A stretch of DNA of 64,000 nt from an uncultured Bacilli bacterium (lineage in GTDB: Bacteria; Bacillota_I; Bacilli_A; RF39; UBA660): positions 1-64,000 of the forward strand of contig CAKOIF010000001.1 of the NCBI GenBank assembly GCA_934086485.1. The letters are read 5' to 3'. Below are positions 42,785 to 50,058 of this stretch, piece after piece. Position 1 is the first letter of the stretch. The number at the start of each line of letters is the position of its first letter. The notes under the pieces are model-generated. The model saw only the letters and a program-made list of their open reading frames with translations. It searched no databases and was not told the DNA's origin. A program made the position numbers and the translations under genes.

Positions 42785-43732
42785 ATGCTAAAACCAAAAA
42801 CAACTATAGATGAAATGATTAAATTACTTGAAAACAAAAATATTAAATTTATTTTAATGAGTAAAGAAGAAGCGAGAGATTATTTAATTAAAAATAATAA
42901 TTATTATAATATCACATCTTACAAGAAAAACTTTGTTAAATATCAAATGGGTGTAAATAAAGGTAAATATTTAAATTTGGATTTTGCTTATTTAAAAGAT
43001 TTAGGAATTATTGATTTTCGCCTGCGAATGATTCTTTTTAAAATGATTAATAGTATTGAACATTATCTTAAATTAAGAATATTAAAATATATTGAATTAA
43101 TTAATGAAGAAAATGGTTATGATACGGTTAATGAGTTTTTAAATGAAGATTATCAAAATTTACAAAAGATTCATAATAGCATAAAAAGAAAGATTTCTTC
43201 GATTGAATATAAAAATATATGTGATAAATATCTAAAAGATGATAAACTTTCTAATATTCCAATTTGGGAGTTTCTGGAAATTATTACCTTTGGTGAATTA
43301 ATTAACTTTTATGAATTTTTTGTAAAAAAATATCACATTTCTGGCGATATTAAATATATTTATATTTTAAGGGAAATCAAAAAGCTTCGTAATGCAGTGG
43401 CACATAATGATAATATTTTGGATGACTTAAATTGTCAAAAAGAACACTATGATTTTTCTGAAAATACTATTATTGAATTTCTTGATAATGCTGGTATTTC
43501 TAAAAAAACTAAAATTAATAAATTAAGAAATAATCATATAAAGCAATTAACATACACATTATATATGTTTAATGAAATAGTAACTAGTGATGGTATAAAA
43601 TATGATGTAAAAAGGAAACTAAAAAAGTTCTTTTACAAAAGAATCCCAATGAATAAAGAATATTATAAAGATAATGAACTACTAAAATCAGTATATGAAT
43701 ATTTTGATAAATTAATTAATTTTTATTATTAA
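42785..43732 (+). CDS. Abi_2 (AbiD/AbiF-like) phage abortive infection family protein
   Basis: The 315-residue product fits the Abi-like family (AbiD, AbiF). Landmarks are an N-terminal KPKTTIDEMIKLLENKNI, EEARDYLIKNNNYYNITSYK and FAYLKDLGIIDFRLRMILFKMINSIEHYLKLRI. The R-x4-6-H-like segment RKLRNAVAHND (EIKKLRNAVAHN) is present, which resembles the HEPN RxxxxH RNase motif as RNAVAH. That would fit an RNase-type defence protein. It has GGGAGG before the start and a TATAAT upstream. It stands alone but is followed within 4 kb by an AbiE toxin-antitoxin pair. Confidence 0.8.
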   Translation: MLKPKTTIDEMIKLLENKNIKFILMSKEEARDYLIKNNNYYNITSYKKNFVKYQMGVNKGKYLNLDFAYLKDLGIIDFRLRMILFKMINSIEHYLKLRILKYIELINEENGYDTVNEFLNEDYQNLQKIHNSIKRKISSIEYKNICDKYLKDDKLSNIPIWEFLEIITFGELINFYEFFVKKYHISGDIKYIYILREIKKLRNAVAHNDNILDDLNCQKEHYDFSENTIIEFLDNAGISKKTKINKLRNNHIKQLTYTLYMFNEIVTSDGIKYDVKRKLKKFFYKRIPMNKEYYKDNELLKSVYEYFDKLINFYY

Positions 43733-43738
43733 ATGGCA

Positions 43739-43838
43739 TTGACAACATATAGTTAATTATGTTATATTAAACATGCGTTGAAAAAATGTTAAATCATTTT
43801 TAAAGGGCAACCGTTACGACGGAGGTCTGTTTTTTTAT
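43739..43838 (+). ncRNA. Candidate short RNA after the Abi_2 gene
   Basis: TTGACA (43739-43744) and TTATAT are 17 bp apart. The RNA would start near 43774 and hold AAAAATG-TTAAAT-CATTTTT, then CCGT-TACG-ACGG, a stem closed by a UACG tetraloop, followed by AGGTCTG and seven T. It is about 65 nt long and has no coding frame with a ribosome site. No family recognised. It could instead be the 5' leader of the next gene with an attenuator. Confidence 0.4.
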
Positions 43839-43927
43839 TTTAAAAGATATTTCATTGTACTGTAAAGTAATGTAAAATAGTCATTAAAAGTTTGCACTTA
43901 TTTATATATAGTGATAGAATACTAGTT

Positions 43928-45517
43928 ATGAAGAAGTTGTCAAAAATTGGAATTATTTTAAGTTTTATTTTAACTATATGTTTCTTATTTGGTTATTCAA
44001 TTAAAAAGTTTCATATTATAGATTATTTATTTTATAAAAGAAATATTATAAAAAGTCTTTTTGCATTTATAATTATTTTCATTTTACTTTATTTATTAAT
44101 TGTGGGAATATATAAATTATTTGATAAATTAAAAACTAGTAAAAAGGAAAACAAATTATATAATTTTATATTTGAAAAGAATCCTTTACTTATTACTTTT
44201 ATTATATTTTTTGCATTTAGCATTCCAATAATTATATTTTTTTATCCTGGACCAGTACATTGGGATGGTTTGCAGGAACTTAATTATTTTTATGGAATAG
44301 ATAAGTTTTCTAATCATCATCCTGTATTTCCAACTTTACTGATGGGATTTGCAATGAAATTAGGTAGGCTTATTTATAATGATAACTTAGGAGTCTTTTT
44401 ATATACTTTTCCACAGATGATCTTTTCATCATTTACATTTGCATATATATTTAAATTTATGAAAGATATTGATACACCAAAAATAATAAGAATAATTACT
44501 TTTATATTTTTCTTATTTAATCCAGTATGGTATATAAATGGGTATACCATTGTAAAGGATACTTATTATTATTTATTCTTTATTTGGTTTCTAATATATT
44601 ATTATAAGTTTTATATGAAAAATACTAGGAAAAATGGAGTTATACTTTTTTTAGCAAGTTTAATGGTTATTTTATTTAGAAATAATGGAATTTATATTGT
44701 TATTGCCTCACTTATACCATTTGTCTTTAGAAAAGATATTAAAAAAGTGGCATTATCATTCATCGCTTCATTTTTAGTATTTCAATTTGGTTATAATAAA
44801 GCATTAGATTATTTTAAAGTTGAGCCCTCGAATATAAGAGAAACATTATCGGTTCCTATACAGCAAACTGCTAGATACATTAAATATTATGATAATGAAC
44901 TTACCGATAAAGAAAGAGAATACGTAGAAAATCTTTATCGTATGAGCATCAAAGAAATTAAAAAGAAATATCAGCCTGAACTTTCTGATCCTGTTAAATT
45001 TCCTTGGAAAGTTAATGATAAAAAAGAATTATTAGAGTATTTTGAATTTTGGTTTAAGTGTTTAAAAAAACATCCTAAAGTGTATGTAGATAGTTTCTTA
45101 GAAAATTATTATGGATATTTCTATCCTCTTAAAAAAGATTATAAAGATGGAGTTGCGTGGTTTATCGTAGTTTATAATAAAAGAGTTAATACCGGATATT
45201 TTAATTTACATTATCTTAAGATTTTTAAAGCGGAAAGAAATTTTATTACTAACTTCACAAATAAATTAAAAGTTACGAAAGGGATAGGTTTAATTTATAA
45301 CACTGGAGTTTATACTTGGTTACTATTGATATTAATAGGTTATGCAATATATAAAAAGAGGTATATTAATTTATTATTTTCTATCCCAATTGTATTAACA
45401 CTTGGATTTTGCTTCTTATCTCCAGTAAATGCTTATTTGAGATATATGAATCCTATTATAGTGGTTATTCCAATATATCTTGCAATAGTTTTCAAAAATA
45501 ATAAGATTAATTTGTAA
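43928..45517 (+). CDS. Polytopic membrane protein, probable GT-C type glycosyltransferase (DUF6020-like)
   Basis: I start at ATG 43928, which gives MKKLSKIGIILSFILTICF; a longer TTG start has no support. The ~530-residue product has about 12 membrane helices and one large outside loop, as in GT-C glycosyltransferases that use lipid-linked sugars. Family-like landmarks are PGPVHWDGLQELNYFYGIDKFSNHHPVFPTLLMG in the first outside loop, with catalytic-type Asp and the HHP motif, and a later TARYIKYYDNELT region. It could decorate surface polymers. It is monocistronic, and the gene before it encodes an unrelated Abi protein. Confidence 0.7.
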   Translation: MKKLSKIGIILSFILTICFLFGYSIKKFHIIDYLFYKRNIIKSLFAFIIIFILLYLLIVGIYKLFDKLKTSKKENKLYNFIFEKNPLLITFIIFFAFSIPIIIFFYPGPVHWDGLQELNYFYGIDKFSNHHPVFPTLLMGFAMKLGRLIYNDNLGVFLYTFPQMIFSSFTFAYIFKFMKDIDTPKIIRIITFIFFLFNPVWYINGYTIVKDTYYYLFFIWFLIYYYKFYMKNTRKNGVILFLASLMVILFRNNGIYIVIASLIPFVFRKDIKKVALSFIASFLVFQFGYNKALDYFKVEPSNIRETLSVPIQQTARYIKYYDNELTDKEREYVENLYRMSIKEIKKKYQPELSDPVKFPWKVNDKKELLEYFEFWFKCLKKHPKVYVDSFLENYYGYFYPLKKDYKDGVAWFIVVYNKRVNTGYFNLHYLKIFKAERNFITNFTNKLKVTKGIGLIYNTGVYTWLLLILIGYAIYKKRYINLLFSIPIVLTLGFCFLSPVNAYLRYMNPIIVVIPIYLAIVFKNNKINL

Positions 45518-45593
45518 CAACAATAATACCAAAATATAAAAAATATCTGGTATATCTTGAAAATCCAATGTATATCTAACATTAATTTTTATA

Positions 45594-45650
45594 AAATTAT
45601 ATACATTTGTAAAATTTTATAGTCTATTTTACGGAAAACGGGTTGTTTTT
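45594..45650 (+). repeat. Probable degenerate partial copy of the surface-gene leader element
   Basis: AAATTATATACATTT, then ATTTTATAGTCTATTTTACGG-like text, resembles the left arm and middle of the leader element at 12983. The right arm, ribosome site and surface gene are missing. The gap 45518-45780 otherwise shows only a short open stretch (23 codons ending 45762) without a start signal. Confidence 0.35.
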
Positions 45651-45781
45651 AATTTGTTATATTTATGAAAAATCAACTGATTGAATAACTATAGGATTAA
45701 CTAGTAAATATACAAAAAAGTATGATGCTGAGTTTGGCTATAATTGTTTTGTAGAAATTTAAACTTTTTTCTTGTATTTAC

Positions 45782-45810
45782 TTGGTAAATATTAGAAGAT
45801 GTAGTATAAT
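45782..45810 (+). promoter_or_regulatory. Promoter of the candidate ~390-nt RNA
   Basis: TTGGTA (45782-45787) and a perfect TATAAT (45805-45810) are 17 bp apart. Confidence 0.6.
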
Positions 45811-45816
45811 TTAATT

Positions 45817-46206
45817 GTTGTTAGATGGACAAAGCATATACTTGTATATGTTTTGTCTTGAAAATGACAAAATAAGGAGGTGATGCGCTATAAAAGAAAT
45901 ATTAAAGGGCGCTTTACCTTCAGTGATACACCCTTAGTATAAGAATAATAGTATACAATCATTAAGTGTAATTTTTGCGCTATGTAACGACTTATTGTTA
46001 CAAAACTTAAGATAAGATTATGGTGAATGATATATTGTTTAGTATTAAGCTCATTTTGCCACTGAAAAATTTATGCAAATAGCAAATAATGAGTGTAAGT
46101 ATGTCAAAACTTACAAAGGTGTAAGCATTTACTTATAAATTATGCATGATTTATAAGTAAATGCATATTTGCCAGAAGAGTCAATGATGATAAGTTGGCT
46201 TTTTTG
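45817..46206 (+). ncRNA. Candidate structured RNA, about 390 nt
   Basis: This gap holds no convincing gene but is unusually rich in hairpins. A 13-bp stem (GACAAAGCATATA / TATATGTTTTGTC with a CTTG loop) is at 45828-45857. GTAAC-GACTTATT-GTTAC is near 45984. GTAAGT / ACTTAC is near 46095-46114. A perfect 16-bp stem (GCATTTACTTATAAAT and its complement, loop TATGCATG) is at 46125-46164. A GCCA / TGGC pair followed by six T closes it at 46171-46205. GGTGATGCGC near 45881 can pair with GCGCTTTACC. It has its own promoter. It matches none of the RNAs I can recognise (tmRNA, RNase P, SRP, 6S, T-box). Confidence 0.55.
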
Positions 46207-46218
46207 TTTGTACAAACC

Positions 46219-46303
46219 GTTACTTTTAAAATTAAAATATTAGAATAATAATTAAAAAAGTAACAAAATTTATTTCCTTTTATGAGTAATTATTGTATAA
46301 TTA
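46219..46303 (+). promoter_or_regulatory. abiE promoter with two inverted repeats
   Basis: GTTACTTTT (46219-46227) is repeated inverted as AAAAGTAAC (46256-46264). A perfect TAATTAT-TGT-ATAATTA palindrome (46287-46303) covers a TATAAT -10 box (46296-46301). AbiEi antitoxins are known to bind inverted repeats in their own promoter, so this is a likely autorepression site. Confidence 0.55.
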
Positions 46304-46323
46304 TTATAAGAGAGGTGTTGCTT

Positions 46324-46920
46324 ATGAGTGATTTAGAAAAAATTTTACAATTAGTACAAAAAAATGATGGATACGTTACTACTAAAGAAGTGGTAGATAA
46401 TGGACTAAATAAAATGGCATTAAAAAGACTATGCGATGGTGGAAAATTAGAAAGAGTTTCAACCGGATACTATTCATTACCTAATATTATTAATGATGAT
46501 TATTATAAAATAATTTCTAAAAGTAAAAATGCTATATTTTCTTATACTACATCTTTATTTTTACATGAACTATCAGATAGAACACCTCTATATTTTGATA
46601 TTACTGTACCTCGTGGTTATGGTGGAACATTACAAAATATTGATGTTGTATCACTTCATTATGTAAATAATAACATTTTAAATTTAGGAATGGAAACTAT
46701 TAAATCTCCATTTGGTATGGATATTAAATGTTATGATGTTGAAAGAACCATTTGTGATATTATTAAAGATAAAAATCATATGGATAAAGAAATATATACT
46801 AAAGCTTTAAAATGGTATGCAGAAAGAAAAAATAAAGATATTCTAAAACTTGCTAAGTATTCAAAAAAATTAAATATTGAAAAAGAAGTAGCAGAAATTA
46901 TGCAGGTAATTTTACAATGA
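46324..46920 (+). CDS. abiEi: AbiEi-type antitoxin (type IV toxin-antitoxin, transcriptional regulator)
   Basis: The ~198-residue product has the AbiEi layout. An N-terminal winged-helix domain (VQKNDGYVTTKEVVDNGLNKMALKRLCDGGKLERVSTGYYSLP) is followed by a C-terminal domain with FSYTTSLFLHELSDRTP, FDITVPRGYGGTL, DVERTICDIIKDKNHMD and YTKALKWYAERKNKD. AbiEi represses its own operon and counters the nucleotidyltransferase AbiEii. I start at ATG 46324 after GAGAGGTG. The toxin gene overlaps by four bases (ATGA). The pair gives phage abortive infection and plasmid stability in other hosts. Confidence 0.93.
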   Translation: MSDLEKILQLVQKNDGYVTTKEVVDNGLNKMALKRLCDGGKLERVSTGYYSLPNIINDDYYKIISKSKNAIFSYTTSLFLHELSDRTPLYFDITVPRGYGGTLQNIDVVSLHYVNNNILNLGMETIKSPFGMDIKCYDVERTICDIIKDKNHMDKEIYTKALKWYAERKNKDILKLAKYSKKLNIEKEVAEIMQVILQ

Positions 46921-47768
46921 ATAGTGATAAACTTAATGCCCTTATTAAAAAACGTGCTAATGGAAGTAATGATGTATCACTACATCTTCATCAAATGTTT
47001 TTCTTTGAACATGTATTAATGAGATTAGAAAAAAGCAAGTATAGGGATAACATCATTTTAAAGGGCGGTGTATTACTTTCTTCAATTATAGGAAGTGATA
47101 TGAGGACTACAAAAGATATAGATGCTACTTTAAAAAGTATTCCACTTAATGAAGAAACAATTAGAAATATTTTTGAAGAAATATTGTCAATAGATATAAA
47201 AGATGGTTTAATCTTTAAGATTGAAAGTGTTAAAGATATTAGATTAGATGATGTTTATGGTGGCTATAGAATAAATGTATATGGAGAATTTGATAAATTA
47301 AAAACTCACTTCTTTATAGAAGTAACTACTGGAGATATAATTACACCAAGAGAAATAAAATATAAATATAATTCTATTTTTGAAGATAAAACTATTAACA
47401 TTATGGCATATACAATTGAAACCATAATTGCTGAAAAATTTGAAAGTATAATTAGTAAAAATATTTCTACGACTAGGGCAAAAGATTTTTATGATATGTA
47501 TATCATAGTCAATAATCATATTGATAAAGTAAATAAAATTACACTTGCTAAAGCAATAGAAAGAACTTTTAAGCATAGGAATACAAACTTTAATATAGAA
47601 TACTTAAATGATATATTTGAAATAATAAAAGATAGTATTGTATTAAAAGAACTATTTAATAATTATAGTAAGAAACTTAACTATGCTAAAAGTATAAAAT
47701 ATGGGGATACTATTGATGCAATAAAACAGATAATTGAGATATTAGATTCAAAAATTATTGATGTATAA
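46917..47768 (+). CDS. abiEii: AbiEii-type toxin (nucleotidyltransferase)
   Basis: The 283-residue product is an AbiEii/DUF1814 nucleotidyltransferase. The catalytic motif is LKGGVLLSSIIGSDMRTTKDIDATLKS (family G-G-x(n)-S/T-x-D-x-D, here KDIDA). Later family motifs are ETIIAEKFESIISKN, ARAKDFYDMYII (as TRAKDFYDMYII) and AIERTFKHRNT. Related toxins use NTPs to modify tRNA acceptor ends and arrest growth. It is encoded with, and overlapped by, its antitoxin. It is intact, with no frameshift. Confidence 0.93.
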   Translation: MNSDKLNALIKKRANGSNDVSLHLHQMFFFEHVLMRLEKSKYRDNIILKGGVLLSSIIGSDMRTTKDIDATLKSIPLNEETIRNIFEEILSIDIKDGLIFKIESVKDIRLDDVYGGYRINVYGEFDKLKTHFFIEVTTGDIITPREIKYKYNSIFEDKTINIMAYTIETIIAEKFESIISKNISTTRAKDFYDMYIIVNNHIDKVNKITLAKAIERTFKHRNTNFNIEYLNDIFEIIKDSIVLKELFNNYSKKLNYAKSIKYGDTIDAIKQIIEILDSKIIDV

Positions 47769-47811
47769 TAATATTCTAAAAGAAAAAAAATATATTTAAA
47801 TAGGTGATGAT

Positions 47812-49713
47812 ATGTTTTATAAACTAATTCATACACGTATTAGATATATTTTTTTATTTGTATTTATAATTCTTTTATGTGTAATAATAAAAGTGTTTTA
47901 TATTGAGGTAATAAGCTATAATAAACTTAAAAACCTGTCAGATGATTTATATTCAAGAAATCTTCCTATTAAAGCTGATAGGGGTAAAATAGTAGATAGA
48001 AATGGCTTGGTACTTGCGGATAATATTACAACTACCTCCCTTGTTTTAGTACCAAGACAAATTAAAGATAAAGAAAAAGTTGCTAAAGATTTATCTGATA
48101 TTTTAGGTACTTCTTATGAAGATATGCTTGCTCACGTAAGTAAGAAGACATCAGTTGAAAGAGTCCATCCAGAGGGAAGAAGACTTTCTTACGAAACCTC
48201 AGATAAAATAAATGCTTTAAATTATGATGGAGTATATCTTTTAAAAGAAAGTAAAAGGTATTATCCCTATAAAGAACTTTTATCACATACTTTAGGTTAT
48301 GTTGGTATAGATAATCAAGGTTTAAGTGGCCTTGAACTTATTTATGATGAATATTTAAAAGGTGAAGATGGCTCGATTAAATATTTTTCTGATGGTAAAG
48401 GAAATCGCCTTAAAATGGCACAGGTTTATGAAAGCCCGACTGATGGAATAACTATAGCGTTAACTATTGATTTAAATTTACAAAAAACGGTTGAGGGTGC
48501 CCTTGATGAGATAGTTTCTAAATATACTCCTGAGCACGCTTTAATACTTGCTATGGATCCCCAAAGTGGAGAAATACTTGCTATGGGTTCAAGACCAGGA
48601 TTTGATCCAAATAATTATAAAGATTATGATACTGAAACTATTAATAGAAATCTTCCTATTTGGATGACTTATGAACCAGGTTCTACTTTCAAAATAATTA
48701 CGCTTGCCTCTTCGATTGAGGAAAAAACTATTGATTTATTCAAAGATACTTTTACTGACAGTGGTTCAATTAATGTCGAGGGTGCAACACTACATTGTTG
48801 GAAGCACGGTGGACATGGAACGCAAACTTATCTTGAGGTTGTGGAAAATTCTTGTAACCCAGGATTTGTATCAATGGGTCAAAAACTTGGCACACAAAAA
48901 CTTATGAGTTATATAAAAAGTTTTGGTTTTGGTCAAAAAACCGGAATAGATTTAAATGGTGAAAGTAATGGAATACTTTTTAATATAAATAAAATGGGTC
49001 CCGTGGAAACTGCGACAACAGCATTTGGGCAAGGAATAAGTGTGACTCCGTTGCAACAAATAACCGCAGTTAGTGCCGCTGTAAATGGTGGTAATTTATA
49101 TAAACCTTATATAGTTAAAAGTTTGATGAATGAAAGTGGAGCACTTCTTGATTATAATGAAAAAGTTTTAGTAAAAAAAGTTATTAGTGAAGATACATCC
49201 TCGCTTGTTAGATTTACTTTAGAAAGTGTTGTAGCAAATGGTACAGGAAGAAATGCATATATTGAAAATTATCGTGTTGGTGGTAAAACAGGTACTGCTC
49301 AAAAGGTTGTTGATGGTAAATATTCATCCTCAAGTTATATTTTATCTTTTGTTGGTTTTATGCCTGCGGATATTCCGCAAATTGTTATATATGTTGCAAT
49401 TGATGGCGCTAAAAATGTAACTCAATATGGTGGTACTGCCTCTGCTCCAGTTGCTAAAAGTATTCTTACAAGTGCAATAGATATTTTAGGTATAAAGCCC
49501 TCAAAAGAGGGAATGCCCAAAGAATATAATTATTTAGATAAGAAATATACATATGTTCCAAACGTTATAGGAATGAGTCTTGAGGATGCTAAAAAAACTT
49601 TAAAAGGTTTTAAAATTGAACTTTCTGGTAATGGTGAAAAAGTTTTTTATCAATCACCTGAAGAAGGTACATATGTAGAGGAGGGTTCAACTGTAATGTT
49701 AATGCTAAAATAA
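47812..49713 (+). CDS. SpoVD/PbpB-like class B penicillin-binding protein with PASTA domain
   Basis: This transpeptidase cross-links peptidoglycan for division septum or spore cortex. The 633-residue product has one N-terminal membrane helix (about residues 10-30), the dimerisation domain (RNLPIKADRGKIVDRNG and LSHTLGYVGIDNQGLSGLELIYDEYLKG) and the transpeptidase domain. Its three motifs are complete: STFK (Ser291), SCN (Ser347) and KTG (Lys492). One C-terminal PASTA repeat (VPNVIGMSLEDAKKTLKG) follows. SpoVD has one PASTA and PbpB two, and the genome is a spore former, so SpoVD is a fair guess. In Bacillus it lies near mraY; here a helicase gene lies between. Confidence 0.88.
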   Translation: MFYKLIHTRIRYIFLFVFIILLCVIIKVFYIEVISYNKLKNLSDDLYSRNLPIKADRGKIVDRNGLVLADNITTTSLVLVPRQIKDKEKVAKDLSDILGTSYEDMLAHVSKKTSVERVHPEGRRLSYETSDKINALNYDGVYLLKESKRYYPYKELLSHTLGYVGIDNQGLSGLELIYDEYLKGEDGSIKYFSDGKGNRLKMAQVYESPTDGITIALTIDLNLQKTVEGALDEIVSKYTPEHALILAMDPQSGEILAMGSRPGFDPNNYKDYDTETINRNLPIWMTYEPGSTFKIITLASSIEEKTIDLFKDTFTDSGSINVEGATLHCWKHGGHGTQTYLEVVENSCNPGFVSMGQKLGTQKLMSYIKSFGFGQKTGIDLNGESNGILFNINKMGPVETATTAFGQGISVTPLQQITAVSAAVNGGNLYKPYIVKSLMNESGALLDYNEKVLVKKVISEDTSSLVRFTLESVVANGTGRNAYIENYRVGGKTGTAQKVVDGKYSSSSYILSFVGFMPADIPQIVIYVAIDGAKNVTQYGGTASAPVAKSILTSAIDILGIKPSKEGMPKEYNYLDKKYTYVPNVIGMSLEDAKKTLKGFKIELSGNGEKVFYQSPEEGTYVEEGSTVMLMLK

Positions 49714-49800
49714 CTTTCACTGAATTTTAAAATATTTTTAAGACTCTTTTAAAAAGACTAAAAGTATTGTATACTAATTATAGTAAGATAGGTGATATTA

Positions 49801-50058
49801 ATGAGACAAACAAAAGGAATAGTTACTGAGGTATTTATGCCAAATGAATATAAAGAAGAGTTACTTCTTGATACATTAGATAATAATGTAATCGGCTTTA
49901 AAGTAAATACTAGTGATGGAGAAAGAGTAATAATCGAAGAAATTGATGAATTTAATAGTCAAATAATGAAGGATGACTTAGTTTTGATTACTGAGCAAAC
50001 TATTGATGGTCATTATTTTATAGATATAGAACTTACTGAGGATGAAAATGAAATATGA
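49801..50058 (+). CDS. Small acidic protein encoded just upstream of the helicase (85 aa)
   Basis: I use ATG 49801, six bases after AGGTGAT. The product is acidic and predicted mostly beta (KGIVTEVFMPNEYK, NVIGFKVNT, ERVIIEEIDEF, DDLVLITEQT, YFIDIELTE), as in small OB- or SH3-like domains. It has no Cys, signal or membrane segment. Its last 11 bases overlap the helicase start, so the two are probably translated together and their products may interact. TTGTATACTAATTATAGT upstream may be a promoter. I recognise no family. Confidence 0.65.
   Translation: MRQTKGIVTEVFMPNEYKEELLLDTLDNNVIGFKVNTSDGERVIIEEIDEFNSQIMKDDLVLITEQTIDGHYFIDIELTEDENEI

Noticed and set aside
45883..45942. 19-codon frame (MRYKRNIKG...) after AAGGAGGTG inside the candidate RNA
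   Set aside because: The ribosome site is only two bases from the ATG, the peptide has no hydrophobic or toxin-like feature, and the bases are better explained by stem pairing.
46207..46218. T-box or amino-acid riboswitch upstream of abiE
   Set aside because: No T-box sequence (AGGGTGGNACCGCG-like) or specifier loop is present, and abiE is not an amino-acid gene.
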